Source: Isoetes taiwanensis (taxonomy: Eukaryota > Streptophyta > Lycopodiopsida > Isoetales > Isoetaceae). From it: a DNA stretch of 64,000 bases. The stretch spans positions 752,010 through 816,009 of the forward strand of contig JAJEKV010000096.1 in assembly GCA_021234155.1 (NCBI GenBank). The letters are read 5' to 3'. Of the stretch, positions 33,355-45,800 are shown in pieces. The notes under the pieces are model-generated. The model searched no databases. It had not been told where the DNA came from and saw nothing but the letters and a program-made list of their open reading frames with translations. Numbering within the stretch: the first letter of the stretch is position 1; each line of letters begins with the position of its first letter. The position numbers and the translations under genes are program-made.

Positions 33355-33830
33355 TTTAGCGACGTGGGCTTGCGATGTTTGAGTCACGTGACGTCGCAAT
33401 TGACGTGACCATGCGACGTCAATGCGACGCCACGTCGCAGACACGTCGCATTCGACGCCCATCGCGACGTCCCGACATCGCGGACGCGGGCGCATCTCCG
33501 CCACGCCAGTGGACGCCTGCGGCAGGTGGACGACAGGTGTCACGCCAGGCGGATGCTTGCGACGTCACGTTGCATGCGACGCATGCTGATTTTGGCCCAT
33601 CCGCGACGCCCGACATCGCGGACGGGCGTGATCCGGCCACGCCGTGGACGACAAAAATCACGCCAGCGGATGCTTGCGACGCCACGCCGCCTCCGCGACG
33701 CATGCTGACTTGGCCCATCAGCCACGCCAGGTGGACTTTGTTGCCAGGTGGACGCCAGATGTCACGCCAGGTGGAGCTTGCGACGTCACGTCGCATGCGA
33801 CGTACTATACTTGACCCATCTGTCACGCCA
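33355..33830. repeat. Subterminal repeats of the CACTA-like element, left
   Basis: Dense GCGACGTC/GACGTCGC and CACGCCAGGTGGA motifs, including a ~130-bp unit repeated near 33550 and 33665 (GATGCTTGCGACG...). In characterised En/Spm elements, clustered subterminal motifs are bound by the element's regulatory protein. That role is inferred here. Confidence 0.7.
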
Positions 33831-33899
33831 GTGCACTTGGGCCGTGGGCGCATGTGTGTCTCCCAGTGGATGTCCGCGACACCGATGCACTTGGGACTC

Positions 33900-36800
33900 G
33901 CCCGAAGCTACAAACCGAGAATACGGAGCAAGGGGAACCGACGGAGCGGAGTTTGGGCTCGCCCCTCCTCCGACGCGGGCAAGTAGAAGTCTGGGGCTTT
34001 TGCAAAAGGGCAAGACATTCATAAATTCGCAATTAATGCATTGTACTCTAAAATAAATTCGATTTTTTGCCACCGGATTCCTAATTCATCTCCGGCAAAG
34101 ACACCCCCCAATTTTCTGAAATTTTTGGAGAAGGTCTAGGTCAAAGGGTTAGCATTAGAACGGTCCGGGCAGCCCGCTGGTGGGAAAACCGAGCCGCACC
34201 CTTCCCCAAGTCAAACGAGGCCGGGACCTTGCGGGGATCCCTCACAAGAGGGGAGAGTCCGGACCCCAAGAGGCGGGATCCAAAAAGTTCCCGAGGCAGC
34301 CCTTCCCGGCGGCCAAGCCCCAGAGGGGTCTGACGCTAATCACCACCCTCCCGGAGCCCTTCCCCTATCCGGACCGTTGGATCCTCCGCTCGTGGCCCCT
34401 TCGAAGGCCCAAAAGATTCCAGATCGGGTCCTGAGGACTTGTCAAACCCGGGCGCCCCCGAGGTGCTCCTAATGGCAAATCGACCACACGCCAAATCGTC
34501 CCGAATGGCGAAATTACCCTAGGGAGCAAGTTACAAGGTCGGTTTTGCAAAAAAAAGAAACACTCACGCCCTCCACGACAAGATCCCGCATCCACATCCT
34601 AGGCCAATTGACTACGAAGTGTGATGGAAGTGAGCTACTTTGGCGCTTGGAGGTCGGGTGGTCTTCCGCCCACGGAACTTGGTCCCCGTGGCAATGTCGA
34701 CGTTTCGAGTCCATTGGCGAGCCAAATCGCGATTCCTGAGAGGGGACGATGCCCGGCCCGTCCCCGTGGCCTTGGGGAGAGGAAATTCGGGCAAGCAGCT
34801 TCCGGGGGGATTTTAGAGTCCGTGGCTCGCATCAACACCCCCACTCCACGCCAAGTCACTTCAAGCAAGCTCCCTACCGACCGACAAGGAGAGGGCCTCC
34901 AAAACGTAAACTCTGTGGGTTGCCAGGTTCTAGAAGGGTTTGCGTTTTGGGGGCCGAGACTTGGTCTGTTGCACTTGGGACCTAGCCAAGAAGCTGCAGC
35001 CGAGAATACAGAGCAAGGGGAACTGACGGAGCGGAGTTTGGGCCTGTCCTCCTCCCGATGTGGCAAGTAGAAGTCGGGGGGCGTTTTTGCAGTGGCAAGA
35101 CATTCATAAATTCGCAATTAATGTATTGTACGAAAATAAATTCTGATTTTTTGCCAGCTGGATTCCTAATTCATCTCCAAAGACACAGCCCAATTTTTCA
35201 AATTTTCGGAGAAGGTCTAGGTCAAAGGGTTAGCATTAGAACGGTCGGGCAGCCCGCTGGGGCAACCGAGCTGGCACCCTTCCCCAAGTCAAACGAGGCC
35301 AGGACCTTGCAGAGATCCCTCACAAGAGGGGAGAGTCCGGACCCCAAGAGGCGGGATCCAAAAAAGTTCCCGAGGCAGCCCTTCCTGGCAGCGCTCCTCC
35401 GGGGGGCTGCACGCTAATGACCACCCTCCTGTGAGCCCCTGCCCCCTATCCGACCGTTGGATCCTCCGCTCAGGGCCCCTCTTCGGAAGGCCCAAAAGAT
35501 TCCAGATCGGTCCCGAGAACATGTCAAACCACGGGCCCCGAGGTCGACCTTGTAGAAACCGCAGTGTTTTGTCGTTCGCACCGGAAGTCTCTGAATGGCA
35601 AATCGACCATGCCAAATCATCCGGAATGGCAAAATTACCCTAGGGAGCAAGTTACAAGGTCGGTTTTGCAAAAGAAAGAAACACTCACGCCCTCCACGAC
35701 AAGATCCCCGTGATCCACATCCTAGGCCAATTGACTACGAGTGTGATGGAAGTGAGCTACTTTGGCGCTTCTTGGAGGTCGGGTGGTCTTCTCGCCACGG
35801 AAACTTGGTCCCCGGGCAATGTCGACATTCTCGAGTCCATTGGCGAGCCAAATCGCATTCCTGAGAGGGGAGGTCGCCTGGCCCATCCCTAGGGCCTTGG
35901 GGAGAGGGAAATCGGGCAAGTAGCTTCCTGGGGGACTTTAGGGTCCGTGCTCAGCCAACACCCCCACTCCACGCCAAGTCACGGCAAGCTCCCGGTCCGA
36001 CCGACAAGGAGAGGGCCTCCAAAACGTAAACCCCGTGAGGGTTGCCGTGTTCTAGAAGGGTTTGCATTTTGGGGGGAGACTTGGTCTGTTGCACTTGGGA
36101 CTCGGGCCGAGAAGCCGCAGCCGGAATACGAGCAAGGGGAACCGACGGAGGAGTTTGGGCTTCGTCCTCCTCCCGACGTGGCAAGTAGAAGTCTGGGGCT
36201 TTTGCAAAGGGCAAGACATTCATAAATTCGCAATTAATGCATTGTACGAAAATAAATTCTGATTTTTTTGCCACCTGGATTCCTAATTCATCTCCAAAGA
36301 CACAGCTCAATTTTTCTGAAATTTTTTGGAGAAGGTCTAGGTCAAAGGGTTAGCATTATAATGGTCGGGGCAGCCCGCTGCGGGCAAACCGAGCCGGCAC
36401 CCTTCCCCAAGTCAAACGAGGCCAGACCTTGCGGGGGATCCCTCACAAGAGGGGAGAGTCCCTGACCCCAAGAGGCGGGATCCAAAAAGTTCCCCGAGGC
36501 AGCCCTTCCTGGCGCAGCCCCCCAGGGGTCGACGCTAATGACCACCCTCCCGAGCCCGGTTCCCCTATCCCATTGTTGGATCCTCCGCTCGGGGACCCCT
36601 CTTCGAAGGCCCAAAAGATTCCAGACGGGTCCGAGAACTTGTCAAACCGCTGGGCGCTCGAGGCTCCCTTTGTAGAAACCGGGCAGTTGTTTTGTCGCTC
36701 GCACCGGGAGGCTCTAATGGCAAATCGACCCTGCCAAATCGTCCTGAATGGCGAAATTACCCTAGGGAGCAAGTTACAAGGTCGGTTTTGCAAAAGAAAG

Positions 36801-39800
36801 AAACACTCACGCCCTCCACGACAAAGATCCCGCATCCACATCCTAGGCCAATTGACTACGAAGTTAGCTACTTTGGCGCTTCTTGGAGGTCGGGTGGTCT
36901 TCCTCGCCACGGAACTTGGTCCCCGTGGCAATGTCGATGTTCTCGAGTCCATTGGCGAGCCAAATCGCGATTCCTGAGAGGGAGGTTGCCCGTCCCGCCC
37001 CTGGGCCTTGGGGAGAGGAAATTCGGGCAAGCAGCCTTCGTGGGATTTTAGAGTCCGTGCTCGCATCAACACCCCCACTCCACGCCAAGTCACGGCGCCA
37101 AGCTCCCGGCCGACCGGACAAGGAGAGGGCCTCCAAAACGTAAACCCCGTGGGTTGCCGTGTTCTAGAAGGGTTTGCGTTTTGGGAGCCGAGACTTGGTC
37201 TGCTGCACTTGGGACCTGCCAAGAAGCCGCAGCCGGAGAATACAGAGCAAGGGGAACCGACGGAGCCGAGTTTAGGCCTGTCCCTCCTCCCGATGTGGCA
37301 AGTAGAAGTCGGGGGCGCTTTTGCAAAGGGCAAGACATTCATAAATTCGCAATTAATGCATTGTACGCGAAAATAAATTCTGATTTTTGCCACCGGATTC
37401 CTAATTCATCTCTAGCACACATGTTCCCAATTTTCAAATTTTCTGGAGAAGGTCTAGGTCAAAGGGTTAGCATTAGAACGGTCGGGGCAGCCCGCTGCGG
37501 GGCAACCGAAATGGCACCCTTCCCCAAGTCAAACGAGGCCAGACCTTGCGTAGATCCCTCACAAGAGAGGGGAGAGTCCTGGACCCAAGAGGGATCCAAA
37601 AAGTTCCCGAGGCAGCCCTTCCCGGCAACCGTATGCGAAAATAAATTCTGATTTTTGCCGATGGATTCCTAATTCATCTCCAAAGACACCTAATTTTTTT
37701 CTGAATTTTTTGGAGAAGGTCTAGGTCAAAGGGTTAGCATTAGAATCGGTCCGGGGCAGCCCGCTTGCGGCAAAACCGAAAGGCTGGCACCCTTCCCCAA
37801 GTCAAACGAGGCCCGGGACCTTGCGGGGATCCCTCACAAGAGGGGAGAGTCCGACCCCAAGAGGCGGATCCAAAAAGTTCCCGGGCAGCCCTTCTGGCAG
37901 CGCCCCCAGGGGCTGCACGCTAATGACCACCCTCCCGGAGCCCTGTTCCCCTATCCCAATCGTTGGATTCTCCGCTCAGGGGCCCCTCTTCGGAAGGCCC
38001 AAAAGATTCCAGATCGGTCCCGAGAACTTGTCAAACCAGGGCGCCCCGGAGGTCGGCCTTTGTAGAAATCGCAGTTGTTTTGTCGCTCGCACCGGGGAGG
38101 TTCCTGAATGGCAAATCGACCCCCGCCAAATCGTCCTAATGGCTAAAATTACCCTAGAGAGCAAGTTACAAGGTCGGTTTTGCAAAAGAAAGAAACACTC
38201 ACGCCTCCACGATAATGTCGACGCTTCGAGTCCATTGGCGAGCCAAATCGCGATTCCGAGAGGGGAGGTTGCCCGTCCGGCCCCCGGCCTTGGGGAGAGG
38301 AAATTCGGGCAAGCAGCTTCCTGTGGGGATTTTAGAGTCCAGGCTCGCATCAACACCCCCACCCACGCCAAGTCACTCGCAAGCTCCTACCGACCGACAA
38401 GGAGAGGGCCTCCAAAACGTAAACCCCGTGGGTTGCCGTGTTCTAGAAGGGTTTGGCGCTTTGGGGGCCGATACTTGGTCTGTTGCACTTGGGACCTGCC
38501 AAGAAGCCGCAAATGAGAATACAGAGCAAGGGGAACCGACGGAGCGAGTTTGGGCCCATCCTCCTCCCCGATGTGGCAAGTAGAAGCTCTGGGGCTTTTG
38601 CGCTGGCAAGACATTCATAAATTCGCAATTAATGCATTGTACGAAAATAAATTCTGATTTTTGCCAGCTGGATTCCTAATTCATCTCTAGCACACAGCCC
38701 CAATTTTCAAATTTTCTGAGAAGGTCTAGGTCAAAGGGTTAGCATTAGAACGGTTGGGGCAGCCCGCTGCAGGCAACCGAGCTGGCACCCTTCCCCAAGT
38801 CAAACGAGGCCAGACCTTGCGTAGATCCCTCACAAGATGGGAGAGTCCCACCCCAAGAGGCGGATCCAAAAAGTTCCCGAGGCAGCCCCTTCCCCGGCCG
38901 CCCTCCTCCGGGGCTGCACGCTAATGACCACCCTCCCAGAGCCCGTTCCCCTATCCCACCGTTGGATCCTCCGCTCAGGGGCCCCTCTTCGAAGGCCCAA
39001 AAGATTCCAGATCGGGCCTGCATGTCAAACCATGGGGCGCCCCAGGTCGACCTTGTAGAAACCGGGCAGTGTTTTGTCGTCGCACCGGAAGTCTCCTAAT
39101 AGCAAATCGACCCCGCCAAATCGTCCCTAATGGCTAAATTACCCTAGGGAGCAAGTTACAAGGTCGGTTTTGCAAAAGAAAGAAAACACTCACGCCTCCA
39201 CGACAAGATCCCCGCATCCACATCCTAGGCCAATTGACTACGAAAGTGTGATGGAAGTGAGCTACTTTGGCTTCTTGGAGGTCGGGTGGTCTTCAGCCCA
39301 CGGAACTTGGTCCCCGTGGCAATGTCGAGATTCTCGAGTCCATTGGCGAGCCAAATCACGATTCCGAGAGGGGAGGTCGCCCGTCCGGCCCCTAGGGCCT
39401 TGGGGAGAGGAAATCGGGGCAAGTAGCTTCCTGGGACTTTAGGGTCCGTGGCTCAAGGCCAACACCCCCACTCCACGCCAAGTCACTCAAGCTCCTGGCC
39501 GAATCCGACAAGGGAGAGGGCCTCCAAAACGTAAACCCCCGTGAGGTTGCCGTGTTCTAGAAGGGTTTGCATTTTGGGGGCTGAGACTTGGTCTGTTGCA
39601 CTTGGGACCTGGCCGAGAAGCTGCAGCCGAGAATACGGAGCAAGGGGAACTAACGGAGCGGAGTTTGGGCCTGTCCTCCTCCCGACGTGGCAAGTAGAAG
39701 TCGGGGGGCGTTTTTGCAGTGGCAAGACATTCATAAATTCGCAATTAATGCATTGTACGAAAATAAATTCTGATTTTTTGCCAGCTGGATTCCTAATTCA

Positions 39801-41000
39801 TCTCCAGCACACAACCCAATTTTCGAAATTTTCGGAGAAGGTCTAGGTCAAAGGGTTAGCATTAGAACGATCGGGGCAGCCCGTTGCAGGGCAACCGAGC
39901 TGGCACCCTTCCCCAAGTCAAACGAGGCCAAGACCTTGCAGGGATCCCTCACAAGAGGGGAGAGTCCGGACCCCAAGAGGCGGGATCCAAAAAAGTTCCC
40001 GAGGCAGCCCTTCCTGGCAGCGCTCCTCCGGGGGGCTGCACGCTAATGACCACCCTCCCGGAGCCCGGTTCCCCTATCCAACCGTTGGATCCTCCGTTCA
40101 TAGGCCCCTCTTCGGGAAGGCCCAAAAGATTCTAGATCGGTCCGGGAGAACTTGTCAAACCGTGGGGCGTCCTGAGGTTGGCCTTGTAGAAACCGCAGTG
40201 TTTTGTCGCTCGTGCACCGGGAGGCTCCGAATGGGCAAATCGACCACGCCAAATCGTCCTAATGGCGAAATTACCCTAGGGAGCAAGTTACAAGGTCGGT
40301 TTTGCAAAAGAAAGAAACACTCCACGCCCTCCACGACAAGATCCCGCATCCACATCCTAGGCCAATTGACTACGAGTGTGATGGAAGTGAGCTACTTTGG
40401 CGCTTCTTGGAGGTCGGGTGGTCTTCCTCGCCACGGAACTTGGTCCCCGGGGCAATGTCGACGTTTCGAGTCCATTGGCGAGCCAAATCGCGATTCCTGA
40501 GAGGGGAGGTCGCCTGTCCGTCCCCCGGGGCCTTGGGGAGAGGAAATTCGGGCAAGCGGCTTCGAGGGGGATTTTAGGGTCCGTGCTCAAGGCCAACACC
40601 CCCACTCCACGTCAAGTCACGGCGCAAAAGGTCCCTACCGACCGACAAGGAGAGGGCCTCCAAAACGTAAACCCTGTGGGTTACCAGGTTCTAGAAGGGT
40701 TTGCGTTTTGGGGGCCAAGACTTGGTCTGTTGCACTTGGGACCTGGCGGAGAAGCTGCAGCCGAGAATACGGAGCAAGGGGAACTGACGGAGCGGAGTTT
40801 GGGCCTGTCCTCCTCCCGATGTGGCAAGTAGAAGTCGGGGGGCGCTTTTGCAGTGGCAAGACATTCATAAATTCGTAATTAATGCATTGTACGAAAATAA
40901 ATTCTGATTTTTTGCCAGCTGAATTCCTAATTCATCTCCAGCACATAGCTCAAATTTCGGAATTTTCGGAGAAGGTCTAGGTCAAAGGGTTATCTAAGGT
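33900..41000 (+). repeat. Tandem array of ~1.1-kb units inside the CACTA-like element
   Basis: The marker GCAATTAATGCATTGTAC recurs near 34030, 35115, 36228, 37348, 38628, 39742 and 40876 (about six to seven units, spacing about 1.08-1.13 kb, one of ~1.28 kb). Each unit repeats TTCCCCAAGTCAAACGAGGC, then GGGATCCCTCACAAGAGGGG, then CCCTAGGGAGCAAGTTACAA, then CCAAATCGCGATTC. Small indels between units break all frames. The long open frames here (up to ~316 codons, minus strand) change frame from unit to unit, so no protein is claimed. The origin of the unit is unknown. Confidence 0.9.
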
Positions 41001-41930
41001 CAAAGGAATGGAGTTTGTGGGATCGTTGTACTTGGGGTTGACCTTGGCTCGCTGGACGTTATACTTGGTCTAAGATTATAAGCATCATAACTATTAGAAT
41101 GAAGATAAATGATTACAGAAAAGCATCATAACTACTAGAATGAAGATAAATGATTACAGAAAAGCAAAAGACTATTGCGGGTTGGGGGGTTAGATTTGGT
41201 TGCTTGTGATGATGGTTGTGTTTCAAAGATCAAGGCATATGGATAGAGAGAATGCCCTTGTTCAACGGACTGCTCCCTAAAGCTATTTGACATGGATGGC
41301 ATAATTAACTTGTAATGAACTGAATTCGGGGCAAGCAGCTTCCGGGGGGATTTTAGGGTCCCCGCTCTGGCGTCAACACCCTCACTCCACGTCAAGACAC
41401 GGTGCAAGGTCCCGGCCAAATCTGACAAGGAGAGGGCCTCCGAAACGTAAACCCTGTGAGTTGCCAGGTTCTAGAAGGGTTTTCGTTTTGGGGGTCGAGT
41501 TTTGGTCTTCTGGCCACAGAACTTGGTCCCTAGGGCAATGTCGATGTTTTGAGTCCATTGGCAGAGCCAAATCGCGGTTCCGGAGAGGGGAGGTCGCCCG
41601 TCCATCCCCAGGGCCTTAGGGAGAGGAAATTCGTGGCAAGCGTAGCGGCGTCTGCCCGGCAGTCCCCCTCAGAACGGCGGTCGACTTTCGCTCATACAAA
41701 TAATTGTTCTTTTCATGACGATATTTCGGAAAACCAACTTCACGTTCTGGTAGATATATTTAGGCCACTAAAATTTTCGCTGGTAGTAATAGAATCCAGA
41801 ATGTGATTGACTGCCTGCATGCCTCAGGACTGTTCAAATAAGCCTAGGGACAAACTTTAATGAGCACCACATTAAAAAAAGATGCAAAAAAAATATAAAG
41901 TCCATAACGTCGCTATAACAAAATACGTCG
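41001..41930. other. Array edge and unique insert in the CACTA-like element
   Basis: 41000-41320 is foreign to the array and contains a two-copy 43-bp tandem repeat (41078-41164, around AGAATGAAGATAAATGATTA). 41325-41645 returns to partial array sequence. 41646-41900 is unique. No gene. Confidence 0.55.
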
Positions 41931-42050
41931 CGGGGACGTCGCATGCGACGTAAAACCGTATTTATACGGATTTGTACGATGTCTGTGTCACGTCGTCAGA
42001 CGTCGCATAGACGTGACCTAGACGTCGCTATAGACGTCGCTAAATGACCT
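41930..42050. repeat. Subterminal repeats of the CACTA-like element, right
   Basis: Runs of GACGTCGC and GCGACGT (for example CGCGGGGACGTCGCATGCGA) facing the right terminus, mirroring 33355-33830. Confidence 0.7.
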
Positions 42051-42063
42051 TTTTCCTGTTGTG

Positions 42064-43299
42064 TGATGGACTCGGGGAGGGCGGACAGGGACTTACATCC
42101 ATCGAGGTCGAGCACCTGCAGGGAAGGGAGGCTGCCGATGGACTTGGGGAGGGTGGTTACATCGCTTAACCTCAAGATTTTACAATTAGATAAAACTAAG
42201 GAAAACGTGATATGCAATTCCTTAAAAATCATGCGAAAAAAATTTTCAAACATCAATTTGTATGTCTTTGCCGTTTATTGCAATAACAACAGCCGTAAGA
42301 TTATGTGATCTAGTCTGCATGAGAATTGTGCCACATAATTCTGGAGTTGACAGCTGGAGGAAAGAAAGATCTGACAGAATTGTATTTTGCAAGAACTTTG
42401 TATTGTTCAGCTTCACCATTAAGTAGACAAATTCCACAGAAATTTTCAAATTGGAATTCCTAAAAGCAGCAACACATGTGTAATAGTTAGGCGGTAGGAA
42501 TATAAACTGAAAACGCAAAACAAAAGCATAGGAGGAAGGAGCATAAATTACATCAATTGATTGAGGCATAGGTTGGGAATCAATCAAGTACATCCACCTC
42601 CTATCATGTGCATGCTTACGTGCAATGGGAACGATTAAATCATGACAACTTACTATGGAGTCTTCTATTTCCTCAATAATTGATTCTTTCCAAAGGCAAT
42701 CCAAGCAGGATTCAACTCCATCACTTCTAAGAAGGGCATATCTTGCATATTGATATGGTTTGCCACACCAAAGTAGCAATACATCTATGAAAGCTTCAAT
42801 AACTTCTGCTTTTTGGAACTCAACACTTGCTCCAAAGAAAGAGAATACTTCATCATCAGAATTTGAATTGGAAAGAGTATCACGTGCCATTTTTATAAGC
42901 TCTGACACATGTTTCCAATGTCGTATCTTTGATGGATGACTCTTAAAGTGAGTGGCATATACACGAAGAGCTAATGGAAGACCATCACAGGGTTTGACTA
43001 TTTCTTTTACTAGCTCATCATTTAGGGAGTCGCCCGACCTTTCATCTACCTGCCTAAACAATTTTTCTGCTCTGTCTTGTGCCATCTTTTTAAGATTATA
43101 TACCTTTCCTTCTGTCTTATTCCTAGAGAATATGCTCGTAAAGCATTCTGCAACCGACTTTGAACGTGCTGTGAGTATGAGGTAGGTGGAAGATGGAAGA
43201 TTCTCATACATACTATCCCAAAATAACTTCCTTAGATGTGCATCACTCCATGCATTATCAATGCATAAACATAAGATGACATATTCAACAAAACTTAGA
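42064..43299 (-). pseudogene. NLR copy C: NB-ARC exon into first LRRs
   Basis: The best-preserved copy. Minus strand from a probable AG acceptor (43299): kinase-2-like stretch (VILCLCIDNAW), RKLFWDSMYENLP, STYLILTARSKSVAECF, RAEKLFRQVDER, CDGLPLALRVYATHF, ARC2 helices, and SCHDLIVPIARKHAHDRRWM. Then a linker (LTAVVIAINGKDIQID) and LRRs (CKILRLSDVTTLPKSIG, LPSLQVLDLDGCKSLSALPE). A one-base frameshift near 42250 separates linker and LRR. The LRRs then hit the CACTA insertion at 42064 and resume at 33335. The P-loop exon is not found upstream. Plant NLRs of this kind act as intracellular immune receptors. This copy is dead. Confidence 0.8.
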
Positions 43300-43890
43300 C
43301 TAATTTAGATCTAACAGATAGCACTTCAAAGATGCCATTATAAGAATACATGTATTGTTTAATTTTTCTTGATTGTTATAATTTTTATAAGTTTCAATTA
43401 TATAAGTTTATCTTTAAATTACCTATTTTAATATTTATCAAATTATAAAATCCATTTTCAAACTAATTTTATCTATTTAAAATTAGACGTTTCAAGGATA
43501 TAAAATTTCAATTTTAAATCTGAAATTTGGCAATCATGATAATTTCTAGATGATATTCGATGGTTTCATTGATGATAAGAATTTCACAATTTACAAACTT
43601 TTACACTTTTGAAAACACTTTAAGAAAAGTTTTAGGTTGAAATTAATTAAATGATAAAGTTAATGGTTTAATAATAAGTATTAAATAATTTATTATTGAT
43701 GAAATAAAATATATAAAAAATTAATCAATAATAAACTATTCAATTTTTTCTTTAAAAAACATAAACATAATTATTCATAATTTAAACATAAACGTAATCA
43801 TTTAATTAAGTTGAATTTCAAACTTTCTTTAAATATTTGAAAAAATGACATTTTAATCATATAGAGTTTATCTTAGATGAAAATTTAGAG
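43300..43890. repeat. AT-rich intron-like unit of NLR copy C
   Basis: Homologous to 20381-20980 and 22007-22480. It contains the unoccupied Copia target (ACATAATTATTCATAA). The homology stops near 43888. Confidence 0.7.
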
Positions 43891-45100
43891 TTCTTGATGC
43901 TGGGAATAATCCAGGCGTTTCTAAAAATCAAGGGTTCTTGCTATATATCTCCAGCAATAAATTCTAGTGTCAAACAACATCCTCCAAAAATAACCAGACT
44001 GATGTAAAAGCGGCTTCAAACACTTGTAACACACAGAAAAGTAAGTAGTGACAGTGGAGAACTCTGCTTTGTTCAGCCTCCTGTTTGTGGCCTTTGTCCC
44101 TCAATACATGTGCATCTTCCTCGCGAGTAAAGCCTCACGACTCTCCTCCGTGATTGGTTTGCTGTCGGAAATGTACTCTTATATCTACGTAGCTTGACCC
44201 TTGAGTTGAAGAACTTTTTGCCCTAGATCTACTCTTGTCCTTGAATAGCCTGGCTATTGTCTTGAACTCTCTTTTGCCGAAAGTGCTTTGGTTACTATCC
44301 TTGTCATTAAGGTGCTGAATGCTTCTATCTTGGGCGTTGAGATCCCTCGTGTCGAAGATAACTTTGGCTTCTTCTCTTCTAATTGTTGGTAGGAGTACTT
44401 GACGAAGCCATCACCTAGTTGTTGAATGAGCATAGTCATAACCCGTCGTTGTGAAACCTTTCTTAAGTGTATCTCCATCTGGCATGCATGTTATAAACAT
44501 CACCATATAAGGCAGGATTATGGTCGTCGAAAGGTTTCCTCCTCAGTTGGCTCGTTGATGTCGGGTCGTCCCGAAGAATTCCTTGGCATCTGTCAGCTTG
44601 AGGTCGTGGCCGCAGTTTTTGAAGATGTCTGGTTTGTTCCTCCTTCTGTTGTTGAGGACACTCGTGTCATAAGGCCGTCAAGTGTTTCTGCTGCTAGAGG
44701 AGGTAGAGTTGCATCCCGAAGATGTCTCCATGCAAAACCTAGATGGTGCAGTGCTAAGGATCTTGACATGCCTGGTATTATCTCTCATCTTGACATTGTG
44801 CTGGACGAGCGATCTTCTACTTGAGGCCACTTCTCGAAGTGTCTGGAGTCGAAGCTTGGCTTGGTCTCTGGTCGTCTCTCTATTCTAGTTGCTCTTCCAT
44901 TTGAACACTTGCCCTTGGCTATACCTGTGGTTCTTTGCTTCATCCTTTGGCAGTCGAAGCGATGGAGTTTTTGATACAAACACTAAACCCTAAAACATGA
45001 AAATGTTTTGTACTATGTGTGAGCACCTGATACTTATGATAGACATGTGTATAATTATATTGGAATTTTAATTCATCCACTTTTCTAATATATAAAAGAA
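43891..45100. other. Unassigned region
   Basis: Several short frames on both strands (longest 44426-44824 plus). None has a recognisable motif, and neither strand gives a consistent protein. No P-loop exon for the NLR was found. It may be decayed retroelement gag-like DNA, but I cannot support that. Confidence 0.35.
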
Positions 45101-45111
45101 CATATGCTTAA

Positions 45112-45495
45112 ATGTTTATACTCCTTCAGATTTCCCTCCTCCAATCGTGTTTGATTCTTCGATTTTGCCGCATATTCCTCGTTCTACTTGACTCCGGGGT
45201 TTCTTTAGTTCCTCCACCATCAGCGCAATCACCACCTCCACATGACGAGGACCCCGTGGATGTTATGTCATTGTGGTTAGTTGGATATATCAATAACATG
45301 CGCTCATCTATACAACAAATTCGTAAGGCGCTGAACTCAATTGAGAACTTCATTATTGATGCGTACATTCGTTTGGACATAGAGCAACAGAGGCAATTAC
45401 GTGCACAAATAAACAAGCTAACTGCCCTCTGCAGGTTGTTTGGTAGGCAAATCAACGAAGATGTGTATCGCATCTTAAGTCACTATCCATATTGA
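45112..45495 (+). CDS. Unrecognised small protein with helical C-terminus
   Basis: 127-codon frame. A CTCCTTCAG splice-acceptor-like sequence at 45120-45129 suggests the real exon starts at 45130. The N-terminal part is proline/serine-rich (PPPSAQSPPPHDEDP), followed by a continuous helical-looking stretch (IRKALNSIENFIIDAYIRLD, EQQRQLRAQINKLTALCRLF). It ends YPY-stop at 45495. It sits ~100 bp outside the long-inverted-repeat element. It could be the last exon of an element-encoded accessory protein or of a lost host gene. No family recognised. Confidence 0.35.
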   Translation: MFILLQISLLQSCLILRFCRIFLVLLDSGVSLVPPPSAQSPPPHDEDPVDVMSLWLVGYINNMRSSIQQIRKALNSIENFIIDAYIRLDIEQQRQLRAQINKLTALCRLFGRQINEDVYRILSHYPY

Positions 45496-45800
45496 GCGTT
45501 ACAAAATTTACATACTACTTTTATTCATTTCCAATGGCTAAATAAATTCATAAATAAAATGTTTTTAAAGCATATATAATATAATAAGATTACATTATAA
45601 TATAACATTATAGTTTGTTACTTGTGCTTTATGTTAGCATTAGTTTTTATTTGTTTTTATGCTACATGTTTTATATCAACATAACATCAACTCATTCAAG
45701 TCTAATGTAATGTTCTTTATTGGAGGCCCTGAAAGGGCAAAATTTTTTTTAGGTATAACACAAACCATTACATTACACACTTCGAAATTAAATTCCCCCT

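Larger units (their letters stand above)
33336..42063. mobile_element. CACTA-like (En/Spm type) non-autonomous element, 8.7 kb
   Basis: The left end begins CACAACAAGAGAATGGACAT and TTAGCGACGT. The right end read inward begins CACAACAGGAAAAAGGTCAT and TTAGCGACGT. These resemble the plant En/Spm terminus CACTACAAGAAAA, but with CACAA in place of CACTA. A 3-bp imperfect target duplication flanks it (CGA at 33333, TGA at 42064), inside an LRR codon run. Subterminal regions are packed with GACGTCGC-type motifs in both orientations. The body is a ~1.1-kb tandem array. No transposase frame was found. Confidence 0.82.

Noticed and set aside
32915-33382. 155-codon Arg-rich plus-strand frame
   Set aside because: Antisense shadow of the LRR repeats.
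33375-33986. 203-codon plus-strand frame
   Set aside because: Translation of the CACTA subterminal GACGTC repeats.
36443-37393. 316-codon minus-strand frame and similar frames through 34-41 kb
   Set aside because: They lie in the 1.1-kb tandem array. The frame is not conserved between units, and no domain is recognisable.
44426-44824. 132-codon plus-strand frame as a gene
   Set aside because: No motif, no splice context, and overlapping minus-strand frames look equally plausible.
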